From Posidonia oceanica (lineage: Eukaryota > Streptophyta > Magnoliopsida > Alismatales > Posidoniaceae), in assembly GCA_037176725.1 (NCBI GenBank), contig JAZBRS010000020.1, positions 97,048,501-97,112,500 of the forward strand: a DNA stretch of 64,000 nt. The letters are read 5' to 3'. Position 1 is the stretch's first letter, and every line of letters begins with the position of its first letter. The notes under the pieces were generated by a model, which saw nothing but the letters and a program-made list of their open reading frames with translations, did not search any database and was not told the origin of the DNA. The position numbers and the translations under genes are program-made. This document shows positions 44,640 to 56,899 of the stretch, piece after piece.

Positions 44640-47600
44640 TCATTTGTCAACCTCCATAGCTTGGGCCACCTTAGCCTTTGTCAATGCTGATACCTTGGTC
44701 TTTAGCTTCCTCTTTCCAACTTGAAAACCACCTTTCTTCTTTTTCTTGTCGACACCATCAACCTAACAAAGAAGAATCAGTGTAAAATAGGCAATTTAAA
44801 AAATTGTTGGCTATGTCACATAGCTTATCCAAGACTAGGGAACTATTTTATAGGGGAAATACTTTTGAAGCTGAAATAAATTTCGTTTTCAATTATTATA
44901 AAACATGCAAGGATGCTTCATTCAAGTTTAAGAACCCCGGAACCACTAAAAGAGAAATTTAAGGGAGAAAAACAACTGAATTCTTGATAAAACACTTAGT
45001 AGGGATTTGTGCCATCAGAATCCAAAAGAAAAGAAAAGAGTTTCTGTTTGACGACTTTTCTTAATGATCTTTGTGCACCTGCTCGTTTCCTAAGTATAAA
45101 AGGATTTTTCTTTCAATGGTATTAGGGTAGAATTCCAACAGAAAATACTCTCACGCCTCCCACCACTCACGCCCTCCTCCTTCTCCTTCCTCTTCCTCCT
45201 TCACAACAGCCTCTCTCATGGTGGATCCAAGCGAAGGCAAAGATTGGGGCCTCTCCTTCTCTCTTAGATCTTCTCCGCAACAGTAGGATCTCCTCAATGA
45301 CAGTAGGATCTCAGTGGCAGCGGAGATTGGGACCTTCCTCCCTCACGGAGGTGGAGATCAGGGCCTCTCCTTCCCTCTTGGATCTTCTCGACGGCAGAAG
45401 GATCTTGACGGCGGAGAAGAGGTTTGATTCACTGGTCGCCTCTCCTTCCCTCTCCTCTCTTTGTTTTTTCCATGGGTTCTTGCTTGATTTCATGTTGATT
45501 CAATGAGAAAAATCCAAAACCAACGCCTGGTTCATATTCTCTAGTTTTTTACCACTTTTATCAATGAGATAAAACGTTTCCATTGCGTTGTTGACATTCT
45601 ACTGGTGTTTTCTACATTTTTTCAAAAAATCCTTTCTACTGACATTCACATCAATGAAATGATAAGTTTGGATTAGGTGAATTCAATAGCCTATTTTTTC
45701 TGCTGGTGTTTTCTACATTCTGCTTAAGTATTTATATTTGTTTAAAGTATTTACATGATATCAGAAGTGTGTTGGAGTATTTATCAGGATTTGTTCAAAA
45801 CAAAATTCATTCTGTTGACATTTTCTACATTTGTTCAAAAAATTCTCATTCTTCATTCCTGATATCATGAGCCAAATGAAAAATTCTCATTCAGTGTTTT
45901 ACAGTTTTATTGATGAATGCATACAAATGATGTCGCCAAATGACGTCAGCGATTACATATTTTGTTCTCTTTCGTAGCTACTTTACTAAATGGAAGTTAG
46001 TGTTTTTCATTTTAAATCGTGGATACCTATTTGATGAAGTTGGTATGTTTCATATCAATTTATGAATGTCAAGAACCATGCTTAAAAATAATGAAAGAAA
46101 TGATTAACATAGAAGAAGCTAAACTTGATGTCAACAATAAGCAAACTGATCAGTAAGTTTTTTCTCTTTTGCAGAATTTGATGCTTATGATATATTCAAG
46201 GCCATAGAGATATTTGAGGATGATAAGAAAAAGAAATAATTTTTATGTTTGTCAAAAGACATGCAACTTCAATGGCTTCAATGAGCTTCGAAAAAATAAC
46301 TGATAAATGAGACACTCGATATTGTTAGAGAACAAAAGTTTTGTTTGTAGACAATGGATGATAGGCAAATTCCTAATGGACTTTTTTTTGTAGATATTTG
46401 AAATAAAGTATTTTATAGAACGTTGAAAAAAAGATTTTTTGTAAATAATTTTTAAATTTGCGGAATGAATACTTTAGTGATTGGTCTTTTTGTTGAGTAA
46501 ATGATTATGATGATTGTATGTTATTGTGTTGTATGTTGATTTGTTATGATATTTCTTTTAATAGGCTGTATCATTTTATCATGGATGCAAAGGATCTTTT
46601 AAAACTACTTACAAACACACAGTTTTTGTTTTCTGCTTGTTCCTGTGAATGACACAAACATCAGAAAATTAGTCAAAAGGAAAATAGATTGTATTGGTTT
46701 TTGTTTCCTTTGATTTCCTTTTAACTGTCATTTTCCATTTCCTTTCGTTTCCTAGGCACAAACACGCCCTTAAAATACAGTGTAACATTCTAGACAGGAC
46801 CCACACATCTATTCCATTAAAGTAGGTGGAGTAGAATTGCTTGATGGAGAAGTGTTCTTGAACTGGAAAGTAAAGAAAAATACGAATAGAATGACCAAGG
46901 CTTATGCCTATGTATATGTATTATATTATGTTTATGCAGTGTAATTAAAACATGTATAAAAGGACCAATGCAGAAACCAGAAACAAAAAACGAAGAAACA
47001 TACAAAAAATTCACGCTAAGAGAGTATGATTACCCTTTCAGAAAAGGAGAAAACCTGTGTGGCCAAGCTGTGTACCTATTCAAACTCAGCTGATTGAGTC
47101 CAAAATATCTCTGGCAATCCACAGTATCTGCTGCACCACTCTGAACAAAATATAGCCATACCTTCCATCTGAATTTGCATTCAGAAAAGGCGATCCATAT
47201 TTCTGGGTTCTCTACCTAGACAACAGAACCATCACCCATCCACTAACCATAGTACATTCATCCATATTCTCCTTTCCATAAGCAGGCATCATTAACATTT
47301 GATCTTCATAGGTGATTTAGTCATCCAAGCACTGCTTTGTCCAAGTCCATTTCACAGTTCTTGGTAACTGTAAATGGCATAGGATTTCCAAAAGAAAAGA
47401 TTTTAACTAGGAAAGCATTTGCAAGGTCCTTGACAATGTGTCTCTTCGAGCTTCCCAGGATACCCAACAGCTGGTCAACTCTAAGCATCTCATTATCCTT
47501 CAGCTTCCTTCTGATCTTGGTCCCCAAATACTACTACTACCTTTTCAAATAAGCATATCTTTCATTCTAATTCTTCCCTAAATGCAAAAGAAAAAAGGTT

Positions 47601-50600
47601 TGCAACATTCAGCTAACACTGGTTGTCTTCCACATAATGGTCCTCCCAACAGTCCACTGTATGTTCTCTCAAGATTCAAGATCCTCAATACACCCTTTTC
47701 TATTTTCAGGCACAGTTCTTCCCACTCACTAAGCACATGAACCTATCATGTACTTCTATACCTCTCCTTCTCCACACTTCCCATAGGAATCTTCTCCTTA
47801 CATTATTAGTTATCTTCATTCTTCAACATTCTTTATTCCTCTCATGATCTCGAAAACCATAAAGACATAGGCAAGCTGGATGGTGAGAAATTTAGTGCGA
47901 CCACCTTTCTGTACTCAAATTAGGATGTCTCACCATGTCAGCCCCTTTTCTCTATTTATTGCACCACAGGCTCCACTATGCTCTTCCCAGCTTAGTATAT
48001 TGTAGAGTTAGCCAAAAACTACAGTAGAAGCCTCTTGATCTTGTAGCCTAGTTAAGTTTTGGACCTCTTCCACCTCCCCCTTCTCCATGTTAATCCCAAT
48101 CAAAATCCCTTTACCAGCATTTACTATGAGAACCATGTTCATTAATCATAACAGTGAAAAATGACTTCATCAATTAAGCTTTCTGAAATTCCACAAAATA
48201 TTAAGGTATTGTAATTGGGGGTCACTCCTTCCTTCACTAGCATAAACAAGAAGGATTTAAACACTACTGGTGACAAGGAATCACTCAAGCATAAGTCAGT
48301 GTGGTCGAAAAAATGCATACATTGCTCTATTCACAAAATTCACAAACTTTGCCCAAGCAATACGCTTTCTAAATAAGCCATGTTTCTAAAATACATCCAA
48401 AAGGATGCTGCATCTTTCATACTCAAACTGGAAATCCACCAAGCACATGCCCTTACGCCACCTTTCTCCAGCTTAATTGTGAGCTCATGGAGCACCGTAT
48501 CTTCTTGTAATCCTCTGACAGGAATCAACACTGATAGATTCTAATCCACAGGTCAAAATCAACCTTCTAGCATGAAAGAGAAGACCTTCACTGCTATATT
48601 GTAAGTTGTAATACTCGATTGTTGGAGCAAACCTCCGACATAAATACCATTAAGGAGAATAATTAAACCACTTATTGCATTCAAGCTGCCTATGATGAAG
48701 AGAGAGAAAATTGTTAGTAGCTTCCAACCACATTCTACTCTCTTAGCCCCTATTTGGATCCGGAAAAGATACTGAAATAAGCCTAGAATAAGAATTACTA
48801 TTCCGTTTGGTTGTGTAAAAATCAGAATAAACTCGATATAGTAACTTCTATTCTGATTTACTTATTCCATAATAGCTATTCCGCGGGAAGAGTAGAATAA
48901 AGTTATTCTACAAAGTTATTCTAATACATGTATGTATACAGTGTGTTTATTTTTTGTTTAAAAATTAATATATATATAATATAATGTATACATACTTTAA
49001 ATTAGACATATATCTTAATAATCAAGTTGACTATTATTAATCTACATATTTTTTACTTATTCCAACATTTATTCTGATACTTATTCCACTTTTCATCCAA
49101 ACTAGAATATCTCCTTATACACACTTATTCACCTTTAAAAGAAAATCACTTCCAAACTAGATAGTAATACTATACTAATACTAATACTATCAGAATACTA
49201 ATACCACTTTCTACTTATTCCTACTTTTCTTATTCTACATCCAAAGAGGGGCTTATGGTTTTTCAAGTTAGCTCCTTCTTTATCTAGCATACATCCTCTC
49301 GATAAAACTTCTTTGTTCACCTCTGTCTTTTACTTGTCCTCAATGAGTCACTTATAAATCTAAATCTCATTCAGGCCTCTTACCCAAATCTTCAACAAAA
49401 TTATTGCCATTAAAACACATCAACGGCTTGTCCTACCACCTATGATGTCCTTGGTCCTCACTCAGTACCCCACTGCTCAAGATTCTCTTACTACATCAAT
49501 GATAACATCACTTTAATACTGCTATGTGTATTCACAGAAATGAATCCTTTTATCAAATTGAGCTCTATCTAAATTGCTTCTTCTATTGAAATATACATGT
49601 TAGTATGTTACAATCCCTTTTTTACCAATTTTAACAGTAAAAATGTAAACCCTCCCATAGCCTGCATCCTTCTAATTCCACAAGTGTGAAATAAGTTACC
49701 CTTTATGACAGGTGCATTCACGTGTCTTCTTTGGACTAGGAACGTGATCAAACAACTAATGATTATTATTTCTCTTTTTGGTGCTATCATAAATCTTTCA
49801 TTTTTCTATACTTATATCTACTCATTTCTTTAACTATCTTCCAATCTATATCTATTTGTCCACCATGCCACACTAACTGGAACCATTCCTATTTTTTGAA
49901 CATGATGTTAAGTAATTTGTGATCATTCCATACTATAAAATAAGGTTGGTCATGTATATGATCTATAAAATTTTTCCTTTAGTTTAACAAATATGATTGA
50001 ACATGTAACATCTAGATGCACTTCATCATCTCTTCCATCCTATATTAATTCCATGAGTAATATACTACAAATCTCCACCTTCACTTGCAACAGATCTCAA
50101 ATATCTGAAGTATCACATTTAAGGAACACTTGTCCACCTAATACAACTCTTTCATTTCTGCCCCACCGAACTAACTTGAGATTCATACATTCAGCTTTAA
50201 GTATACCTTTCTTAATCAGTATCTCTAAACAATTACAACTTAGAATTAGCCCCTAGTGTAGCATCAACAACAAAACCATTCAAATTTGAATTACCCTGAT
50301 ATATTATTACAAAAGATACAATGAAGAAAAAGGAAACGATTGTCGATTGCTAAGAAGACCAAATGCTTTTCTTCACGCTTAACATCGAAGATACCCAGGA
50401 CCACTGAAAAGAAGACCGTCTAAACTACACTATACAGAACAGAAATCCGATACTTAATGGTATATTGGAATTCACAATCACTGGTAAGACTTATGGTACA
50501 TAAGAACATAGAATAGCACAAAAAGAAACAACATTAACAGTGAACAATCAACAAAGAACAGAAGGAAGAAGAAGGAACAGAGAGGCAAAGGTACCTTCAT

Positions 50601-50848
50601 CTTGGACTTCTTGGCTTGCAGCTTCATCGCCTTGTTTTCCTTCTCCTCTTTCTCTCCTGGTAATAATTAAGTAAAAACGCACAGAAGAACAGCACAAGAT
50701 TTATAGATCGGAAAGGGGAAATCCCGACTGGAGAGGAAGGAAATGATCAAATGCAGAAGCTTGATTAGAGATAAGTAGATATTACTGTACTTTTGAGGTC
50801 GAAATCGTACTGCTTCTTCCTCCTCGATAGACTATTCTTCTTCGACAT
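44640..50848 (-). CDS. Small lysine-rich protein of unknown function, three exons, 80 aa
   Basis: Coding exons on the minus strand: 50848-50791, 50656-50595 and 44762-44640. Both introns are GT-AG and the total is 243 nt with a TGA stop. The start is MSKKNSLSRRKKQYDFDLK, the middle is REKEEKENKAMKLQAKKSKMK and the C-terminal exon begins VDGVDKKKKKGGFQVGKRK. About one residue in three is Lys or Arg, and stretches such as KKKKK and GKRKLK suggest nuclear or nucleolar localisation (inference). I recognise no named family. Intron 2 is 5.8 kb, swollen by a decayed LINE and a MITE. A 7.3-kb LINE sits about 130 bp upstream of the ATG. The exons have no stop or frameshift, which argues for selection until recently. 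Confidence 0.75.
44763..47000. other. Intron 2, 3' part: unassigned sequence
   Basis: At 45210-45425 a purine/pyrimidine-biased stretch contains an imperfect duplication of CCTCTCCTTC(T/C)CTCTT(A/G)GATCTTCTC. At 46690-46780 there are TTTCCTTT repeats ending CCTAGGCACAAACACGCCC, similar in style to a MITE end, but no matching inverted end was found. No coding recognised. Confidence 0.35.
47000..50250 (-). pseudogene. Old, heavily decayed LINE in intron 2
   Basis: On the minus strand, RT-derived segments appear in shifting frames. They are RGLQEDTVLHELTIKLEKGGV at 48520-48460, a SDSLSP segment (48290-48250) in the place of the usual GDPLSP, ILIGINMEKGEVEEVQNL (48100-48045), RRRFLWEVW (47790) and KIRRKLKDNEMLRVDQLLG (47520). 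Their order is that of a plant L1-type ORF2. Many stops and indels make it much older than the LINE at 50995-58257. The 5' limit is uncertain. Confidence 0.55.
48746..49252. mobile_element. Tourist-like (PIF/Harbinger) MITE with TTA target duplication
   Basis: Termini GCCCCTATTTGGAT and, on the other strand, GCCCCTCTTTGGAT, flanked by TTA at 48743-48745 and 49253-49255. 507 bp, AT-rich, many TTATTC/GAATAA motifs. It is nested in the old LINE, itself in intron 2. Confidence 0.85.
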
Positions 50849-51229
50849 CTTCTTCACTCTCACAGACGAAGATGATGGAGTTTGAGCAGCGGCTCCGTCG
50901 TCGCCTCGTGTTCTTCAGAAGGATTCCAGCCCTAAGCTAGCAGAGTCCGGATCCGGGACTTGTTTAGTATACAAATAGAAACACTTAAATTGTCTTCTTC
51001 TTTTTTTTGCAAGTAGTTTAATAATGTTAAAAATACTTGAATATGAGTGTCACCGTTGATTAACCAAAATAGTACATAGTTCATCTTCTACAAAATTGGA
51101 GAAAAAGTATCCAAATCACCAACAAGGCTGATCAACAAAATAAAATGTTAAATATGTCCAAACAGCCACAAAGCATATGACTAATTAAGTTACAACCTCA
51201 AAAAATACAAGTATACTAAAAAACTTTCT

Positions 51230-52687
51230 TTATATGCTCCTATTATGAGACGAAGGATCAGAACCTGAAGACTTAAATCGGCTACACCAGATACAACTGC
51301 CAAGACATCCCCTATAACTTGCCCATCGGTAGTTGGAATAGGTTGCACTGTCTGAGATTGATCCCATTCTTGTTGCATCTGTTGTATTGCTTGAGAAACC
51401 GAAGAAGCAGTTGAAGTATGACATGTCATAAGATTTTCCGTCCAAATTGAAGAGAAGTGAAAATTTTGAAAAAAAAATTGAAGTTAAGTTTCCCCCGCTA
51501 TTCCTGAAGATCACTGTATTTCTATTAAGCCACAAGGTCCACACCATCCCTTATGAGAAACATTAAATTTTGCAAACTGAAATAATGAAAAAATCTCTGA
51601 GAAGTATGTAGCAGATAAGCAAGCTGAATTTGACAGAAAAAATCTCCAAATATTCAATGCTAGAGGACAGTGCAAAATGATGTGACTATTTGTTTCTAAT
51701 GCATGTCCACAGATCTCACAATTTTGAGGCTCAGTCCACCCCTTTCTTCCCAATTTTTCTCTTGAAAGTGTTTTATCATGCGTAGCCAACTAAGCAAAAA
51801 TTGTAACTTTTAAAGAAGCAACAGCTTTTCAAATGTCTACCTGGAACTTAGAGCGATGACCCCTATAATTAAGGAAACCATAGCAACATTTTACAAAGAA
51901 CTACCTATTTGGAATTAATTTCCATTCCACTAGATAACACCCAGGTTGGAGACAGATAGCATCCATTTTTTCAATGAAATCATGTAATTCACAGGATAAA
52001 TGAAAGGCATTTAAAGAGTCATGGCTAACTGAAAAGATTTCTAATTGTCGTTCAAAATAATTCATAACCATACTCTCAGTCGAACACTTTTTTTTTCCTA
52101 GCAATGTCATATAAATATGGCCAAGTATGTTTCAAAGCCAAGTCTCCTATCCACTTATTTTCCCAAAAATTAATAATTTTACCATCCCTCAAAGAGAATG
52201 AAGATAGCATATTGACAATAGGAAAGCAGCGCTTTAGTTCCTTCCAAATTGGAGACTTCCCATTAGGAGCCAAATTAAGTAATGCTCCTAGATTAGTTTG
52301 AGCACAGAATCTACTTTTAACTAAGCTGGGCCATTTGATGCACAAATTGCTGCTAAGCAAATTCCACAGAAGTTTGCATTTAAGAGCTAAGTTGAGATTA
52401 CTAAGATTAATAATTCCTAACCCATCTTGAGACTTGCTACGACAGATATTTGTCCATCTAGCTAAGCAATACCCAGATTGAGGTGAGGCTTGAGTTTTCC
52501 AAAGGAAACGCTTACGAATACGATCGATTTCCACCTCCACTCTTTTAGGGAGATGCAGTATAGACAAATAGTATGTAGGGATAGCTGAGAGAACTAAATT
52601 AATCAGGGTAAGCCGACCCCCATAGATAAGTAATTTGTCTTCCAAGTATCCAGCTTGGTTGTGATCTTGTCCAGAACTGGGGCCCAA
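51230..52687 (-). pseudogene. LINE ORF2: C-terminal region with zinc-binding RVT motif
   Basis: 52687-52076 continues the post-RT region (LPKRVEVEIDRIRKRFLWK, DGLGIINLSNLNLALKCKLLW). 51789-51511 contains the zinc-binding motif CEICGHALETNSHIILHC, and 51547-51480 ends with WTLWLNRNTVIFRN. Stops lie between the blocks. Confidence 0.8.
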
Positions 52688-53938
52688 TCTCTGTAAGAAG
52701 CTTTTTTAAAGTGCAAAGGCAACCCCAGATATACTACTGGCAAGGTTGAAGAGGTGGAACTTAGGATTGAGCAGTACCTGGCCATCTGTGCCTCAGGGAC
52801 CTTGGTACCAGTAAGGAAAGACTTGTTAAAATTTATTTTAAGCCCTGAACATGCTTGAAAGCAGCATAGAATCCTCTTGAGATTAATTATCCCTTCTTCC
52901 TCAGGAGTTAAAAAAATGAGGGTATCATCTGCATATTGAATATTTAAAACTTGTGTTCCCATATGAGGGAATTGATTTCCCTTGATAAGATTATTATTCA
53001 GACCCAAGACTAGCATTCGATTAAGTACATGAGCTGCAACTATAAACAAGAGTGGAGAAAGAGGGTCTCCTTGTCTCAACCCATTTGACGCTCCAAAGAA
53101 GCCTCTATGTGAACCATTAACAAAAATAGAAAACCTAGCCGTTGTGATACACATTTTTATCCAATTTATCCATTTAGTGTCACAGCCCAACCCAAATTAG
53201 AGAATTAAAAAGGAAGTCCCAATTAATATTATCAAAGGTTTTCTCAAAATCCAATTTTAGCATCAGCCCAGGGGATTGAGATGAATTCGTAAAATGAAAA
53301 GTTTCCTGAGCAACCAGAAAACAATCACTAATGCTGCGTCCTGGTAAGAAGGCACATTAGGATTCATCCAGGACATCATTAAGAATGGGGCTGAATCTAG
53401 TGGCAAGACATTTGGATTTAATCTTATAGCTGCTATTTAGAAGACTGATAGGCCTAAAGTCCTGAATTCTTTCAGCCTGAGCCTTTTTAGGGATAAGGGT
53501 TATAAAAGTCTGATTAACACTTTTTAGAGTATAGATGTCCTCTACTTGATGGAAATGCTCAAACATCTCTAAGAGATCACCCTTAAGATTCTCCCAGAAG
53601 CGGTGATAGAAACACATGGGGAAGCCATCTGGGCTTGGTGATTTCTCCCCTGGCAGGGAATCTACACTTCTTTTAATCTCTTCTTTAGAAAAAGGGACCT
53701 CCAAGAGTGCAGGTTCCATAATCTTAACTGGTAAGAGGTAGTCCCAATTCAGAGACACTCTAGGAGTAATAGGTTTATTGAATAGAGACTTAAAAAACAA
53801 TTCAATGGCCTTTGTAATGATTGCAAGAGAGTCAGTGTGCATACCATCAACTACCAGGGATGATATGGTATTAATCCTCCTCCTATAAGATACCATTTTG
53901 TGAAAGAAGGCAGTATTAAGATCCCCTTCTTTAAGCAA
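52603..53938 (-). pseudogene. LINE ORF2: reverse transcriptase domain
   Basis: 53938-53357 holds the N-terminal fingers and palm (GEKSPSPDGFPMCFY, FITLIPKKAQAERIQDFRPI). A stop and frame change at 53357-53190 follow. 53190-52603 contains RGFFGASNGLRQGDPLSPLLF, the active site QYADDTLIF, SGLKINFNKS and YLGLPLHFKK. The catalytic YADD is intact although the frame is broken. Confidence 0.88.
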
Positions 53939-54016
53939 TTAGATTCGGGATCTTTGTTTCTAGTAAACTTCTAGCTCTAGAAGAATGTTGAAATGCTCAG
54001 TTCTAAGGGCTTGCTT

Positions 54017-54895
54017 CTAGCTCTGATCTTCCTGAGATAAGGGTGCAGTTTCAGCCTGTAAATCTAATCCTTGAACCAAATTCTCAATTTCTAACAGTCT
54101 AACCTTATGGTCAATCCTTCTAGAAGGCAACCAGTCTTTAATGGCTAATTTTACTTTCTTAAGCTTAAACGAGAAATTTGATATAGCATTTGCATCCAAA
54201 GGTATACTATCCGGAGTATCTTTAACAAAACCCTCAAACCCTTCTCTGAACAACCAGGATTTATAAAATTTAAAAGGGAATGGACCCCATCTAGGAGGTT
54301 GAGTGTCAAGGCAAATTGGGATGTGATTCGATATTAATTGGGCCTTGCCATTACAGATTGCCTTAGGGAAGTGTGATTCCCAGCCCAGAGAGACTAAGAA
54401 TTTATCCAGCTTAATCATAGTTGCATTTTCTTGAAAGTTTGACCAAGTATAAAGACAATTATTCGGGGAAAAATCAATAAGTCTTGCCGAAGCTATGAAA
54501 TTAATAAAGCTTGTCATAATAGAAGAGACCTGGGCTCTATTTGAGTGTTTGTGGGTGAATCTAATAATATTGAAATCACCCCCCAGAACCCAGTGAGGGG
54601 CTACAATGGACTGCAAGTATCTCAATTCATCTATGAAGTTTTGCTTGAGATTAGCTACACAGGAACCATACACTCCTGTCAGCCACCATTCTAAGTTATC
54701 CAAGTTATTCCTTAGTTTAATAGAGAGGGAAAAGGTTCCCTTGAAAGAATCTATCCTGTCATAGATGGAAGAGTTCCAACCAATTAAAATGCCTCTAGAG
54801 GCCCCCTTGGGAAGGTAAGTACTCCCATTGTGATAGACGACCCCCTCAAATGGATCGAAGAAGGCAAGTAGAACAAAAATCCAATTTTGTTTCAC
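54017..54895 (-). pseudogene. LINE ORF2: apurinic-type endonuclease domain
   Basis: The strand carries WVLGGDFNIIRF (catalytic Asp/Asn region), GVYGS, and SNHIPICL where the family has SDHxP. The catalytic Asp of the SDH motif is thus replaced by Asn, one base change, which would impair target nicking. The start of the domain (first Asn/Glu residues) is not visible before 54895, where a stop intervenes. Confidence 0.8.
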
Positions 54896-55218
54896 ACAAT
54901 ATTAGAAGATCACATTGTATCTTCTTATGACATTCCTCACTTCCCTACGCTTACAACTACTACCCAATCCTCTAATATTTCATGTCATAATAATCATAAA
55001 TCAACAAGCATTATAAACATAGAGCCCCCATGAGCTCTACAAAGTTCCCATATGTCTCTAAGTTAACTAGAGGCAAGGATTGCTGCCTACGAATGGTATT
55101 TAGAAAGTTATTGGCCTCATCCATATTTTGAATAAGTATGCCAATTTTAGCACAAAACTGAACAAAACTATCATAAGATTCCCGCGAAAAAATGCTATTA
55201 TCCAAGTCATATTTATCA

Positions 55219-56893
55219 TTAGAACAAACAGAATCTAGAGAAGTAGATGATGCAGGGTTCATGTTCAAAATAAAAAACCTCCTCCCTGGTAGTAGGATTC
55301 AAATGAGACATATTAACCAAACTTGAAGTACCTGGGTTTGTGGAGGATGAGATATGTTGAATATTGCATGGATCATAGTTTACTTCATCCATCTCCTCAT
55401 CTTCCAAACAGTCAATGACTGCTAGGACAGCCTTCAGTTTCTCCTTACTAATTTTTCGACCTTTAGCCTCCATAGGACCAGCCTTTCCCAGCCCAGCCAT
55501 GGGGAAGATCTCATCGGTCGCTTGATTGAGAATCGGCAATGGAAGAGAAGTAGGAACCTCAATAGGACTCGCTGCCATACGCGGGACTGGGGGCTGGGAC
55601 TGAGCAATAGAGGGATCCGACAATGAGGTTTGTTCACTAACCCGATGGACACTACCCATTAGAGGCAAAGAGAGTGAAGTAAGATTTGGACCCTCTGAAT
55701 GTTGAGAAGGAAAACTGGCCCAAGGCTTTGAAAATCCTTTCCCAGAGGACGGTTTCTGATGGAAACCAGGTTTTGCTCCAGAGGTAGGATGCCCATGGGC
55801 TTGAAGATGTGCAAATGTCCCAACTCCTACAAAACCAAATAGGGTAGACATTCCTTGCAAAAGCAAAATATCGGACATCTAGGAGGGATTTGCCTATGTG
55901 CAGAGCAATCTTGACCCTGGCATATCCTTGATACTTGGCTTGCTCAATACCCAGATCAACCTCTAGAAGTTCTGCAAAATCACTCACCATTTTATGAAAA
56001 AGATTAACGTTCCACAGATGGTGCAGGATACCCTCCAAATGGATCCACATACCCTCGTCCCTCAAGGTGAACACATAGCTAGAGTGGACAGATCAAGGGG
56101 CAAAGGACGTAGAGAGTGCTACCAAGGAGGCCCCAGAAGTCTTGAAAGCTTCATCCCTGGTCGACTGAGAAGAAAACTTAATTAGGAATTTCCCATTGAC
56201 AAACTCAAATACTTCCCAAACTGGAGAGGAAGGCCAGTGACTCAACAGGTGGACCTCTAACTCATCTTTAGACAACTGAGGTGCATGAGGAGTAATTATG
56301 GCATAGGACGAGAAAAATTCCAGTTGGTCACAAGTGTCTTCGGATGGAGGAATAATAATGGGACAGTGGGGAGAAAGACCAGCCATTTATATTGGTGGTT
56401 GAGAATCTACTTGCCTCTAAGACTGAGACACAAATCTGCAAATAGCCACCACGTGGTCTGAAAAACACCGGAAACACAGACCATTAAATCTACACCAGGC
56501 CTTTTTATGGCCAAATAAACCACACTTAAAACACCTACTAGAATCAGTGCAAAATCGTTCAAGCGAAGTACGGCTCCTCCTCCTCCTCTCAACTCTTGTC
56601 CACCCTTCCTCACCCAGAACGAAGTACTCACTTAACTCAGGAAAATGGGACTGAGGAAAGCTCTCCGCTTGCAAGGCAATTTTTAAGGGAGAGGACAAAA
56701 TGGAAAAACGAGAGCCAACAGGATAACAAGTAGTATCGTTACACCCAGCAGACTGTGTTTGAATTGTATCAGAAGAGGAAGCGATCGATTCGAATCCCTC
56801 TAAAATCTCATCATTAAATGCAGTCAGACTTTTATCTCTGACATTGTCACCAAGAGTGCGGCGAGGAGAGCATGGGATGTGAGGCGGGAACAC
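55219..56893 (-). pseudogene. LINE ORF1 (gag-like, zinc knuckle)
   Basis: 56893-56417 contains CFKCGLFGHKKAWC (a CCHC knuckle) followed by a second, imperfect C-rich motif (CFRCFSDHVVAIC). 56386-56093 and 56074-55652 continue with the DUF4283-like region common to plant LINE ORF1 proteins (WEVFEFVNGKFLIKF). Frame changes near 56400, 56085 and 55870 and stops break the frame. The product would bind LINE RNA. Confidence 0.75.
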
Positions 56894-56899
56894 CTAAGC

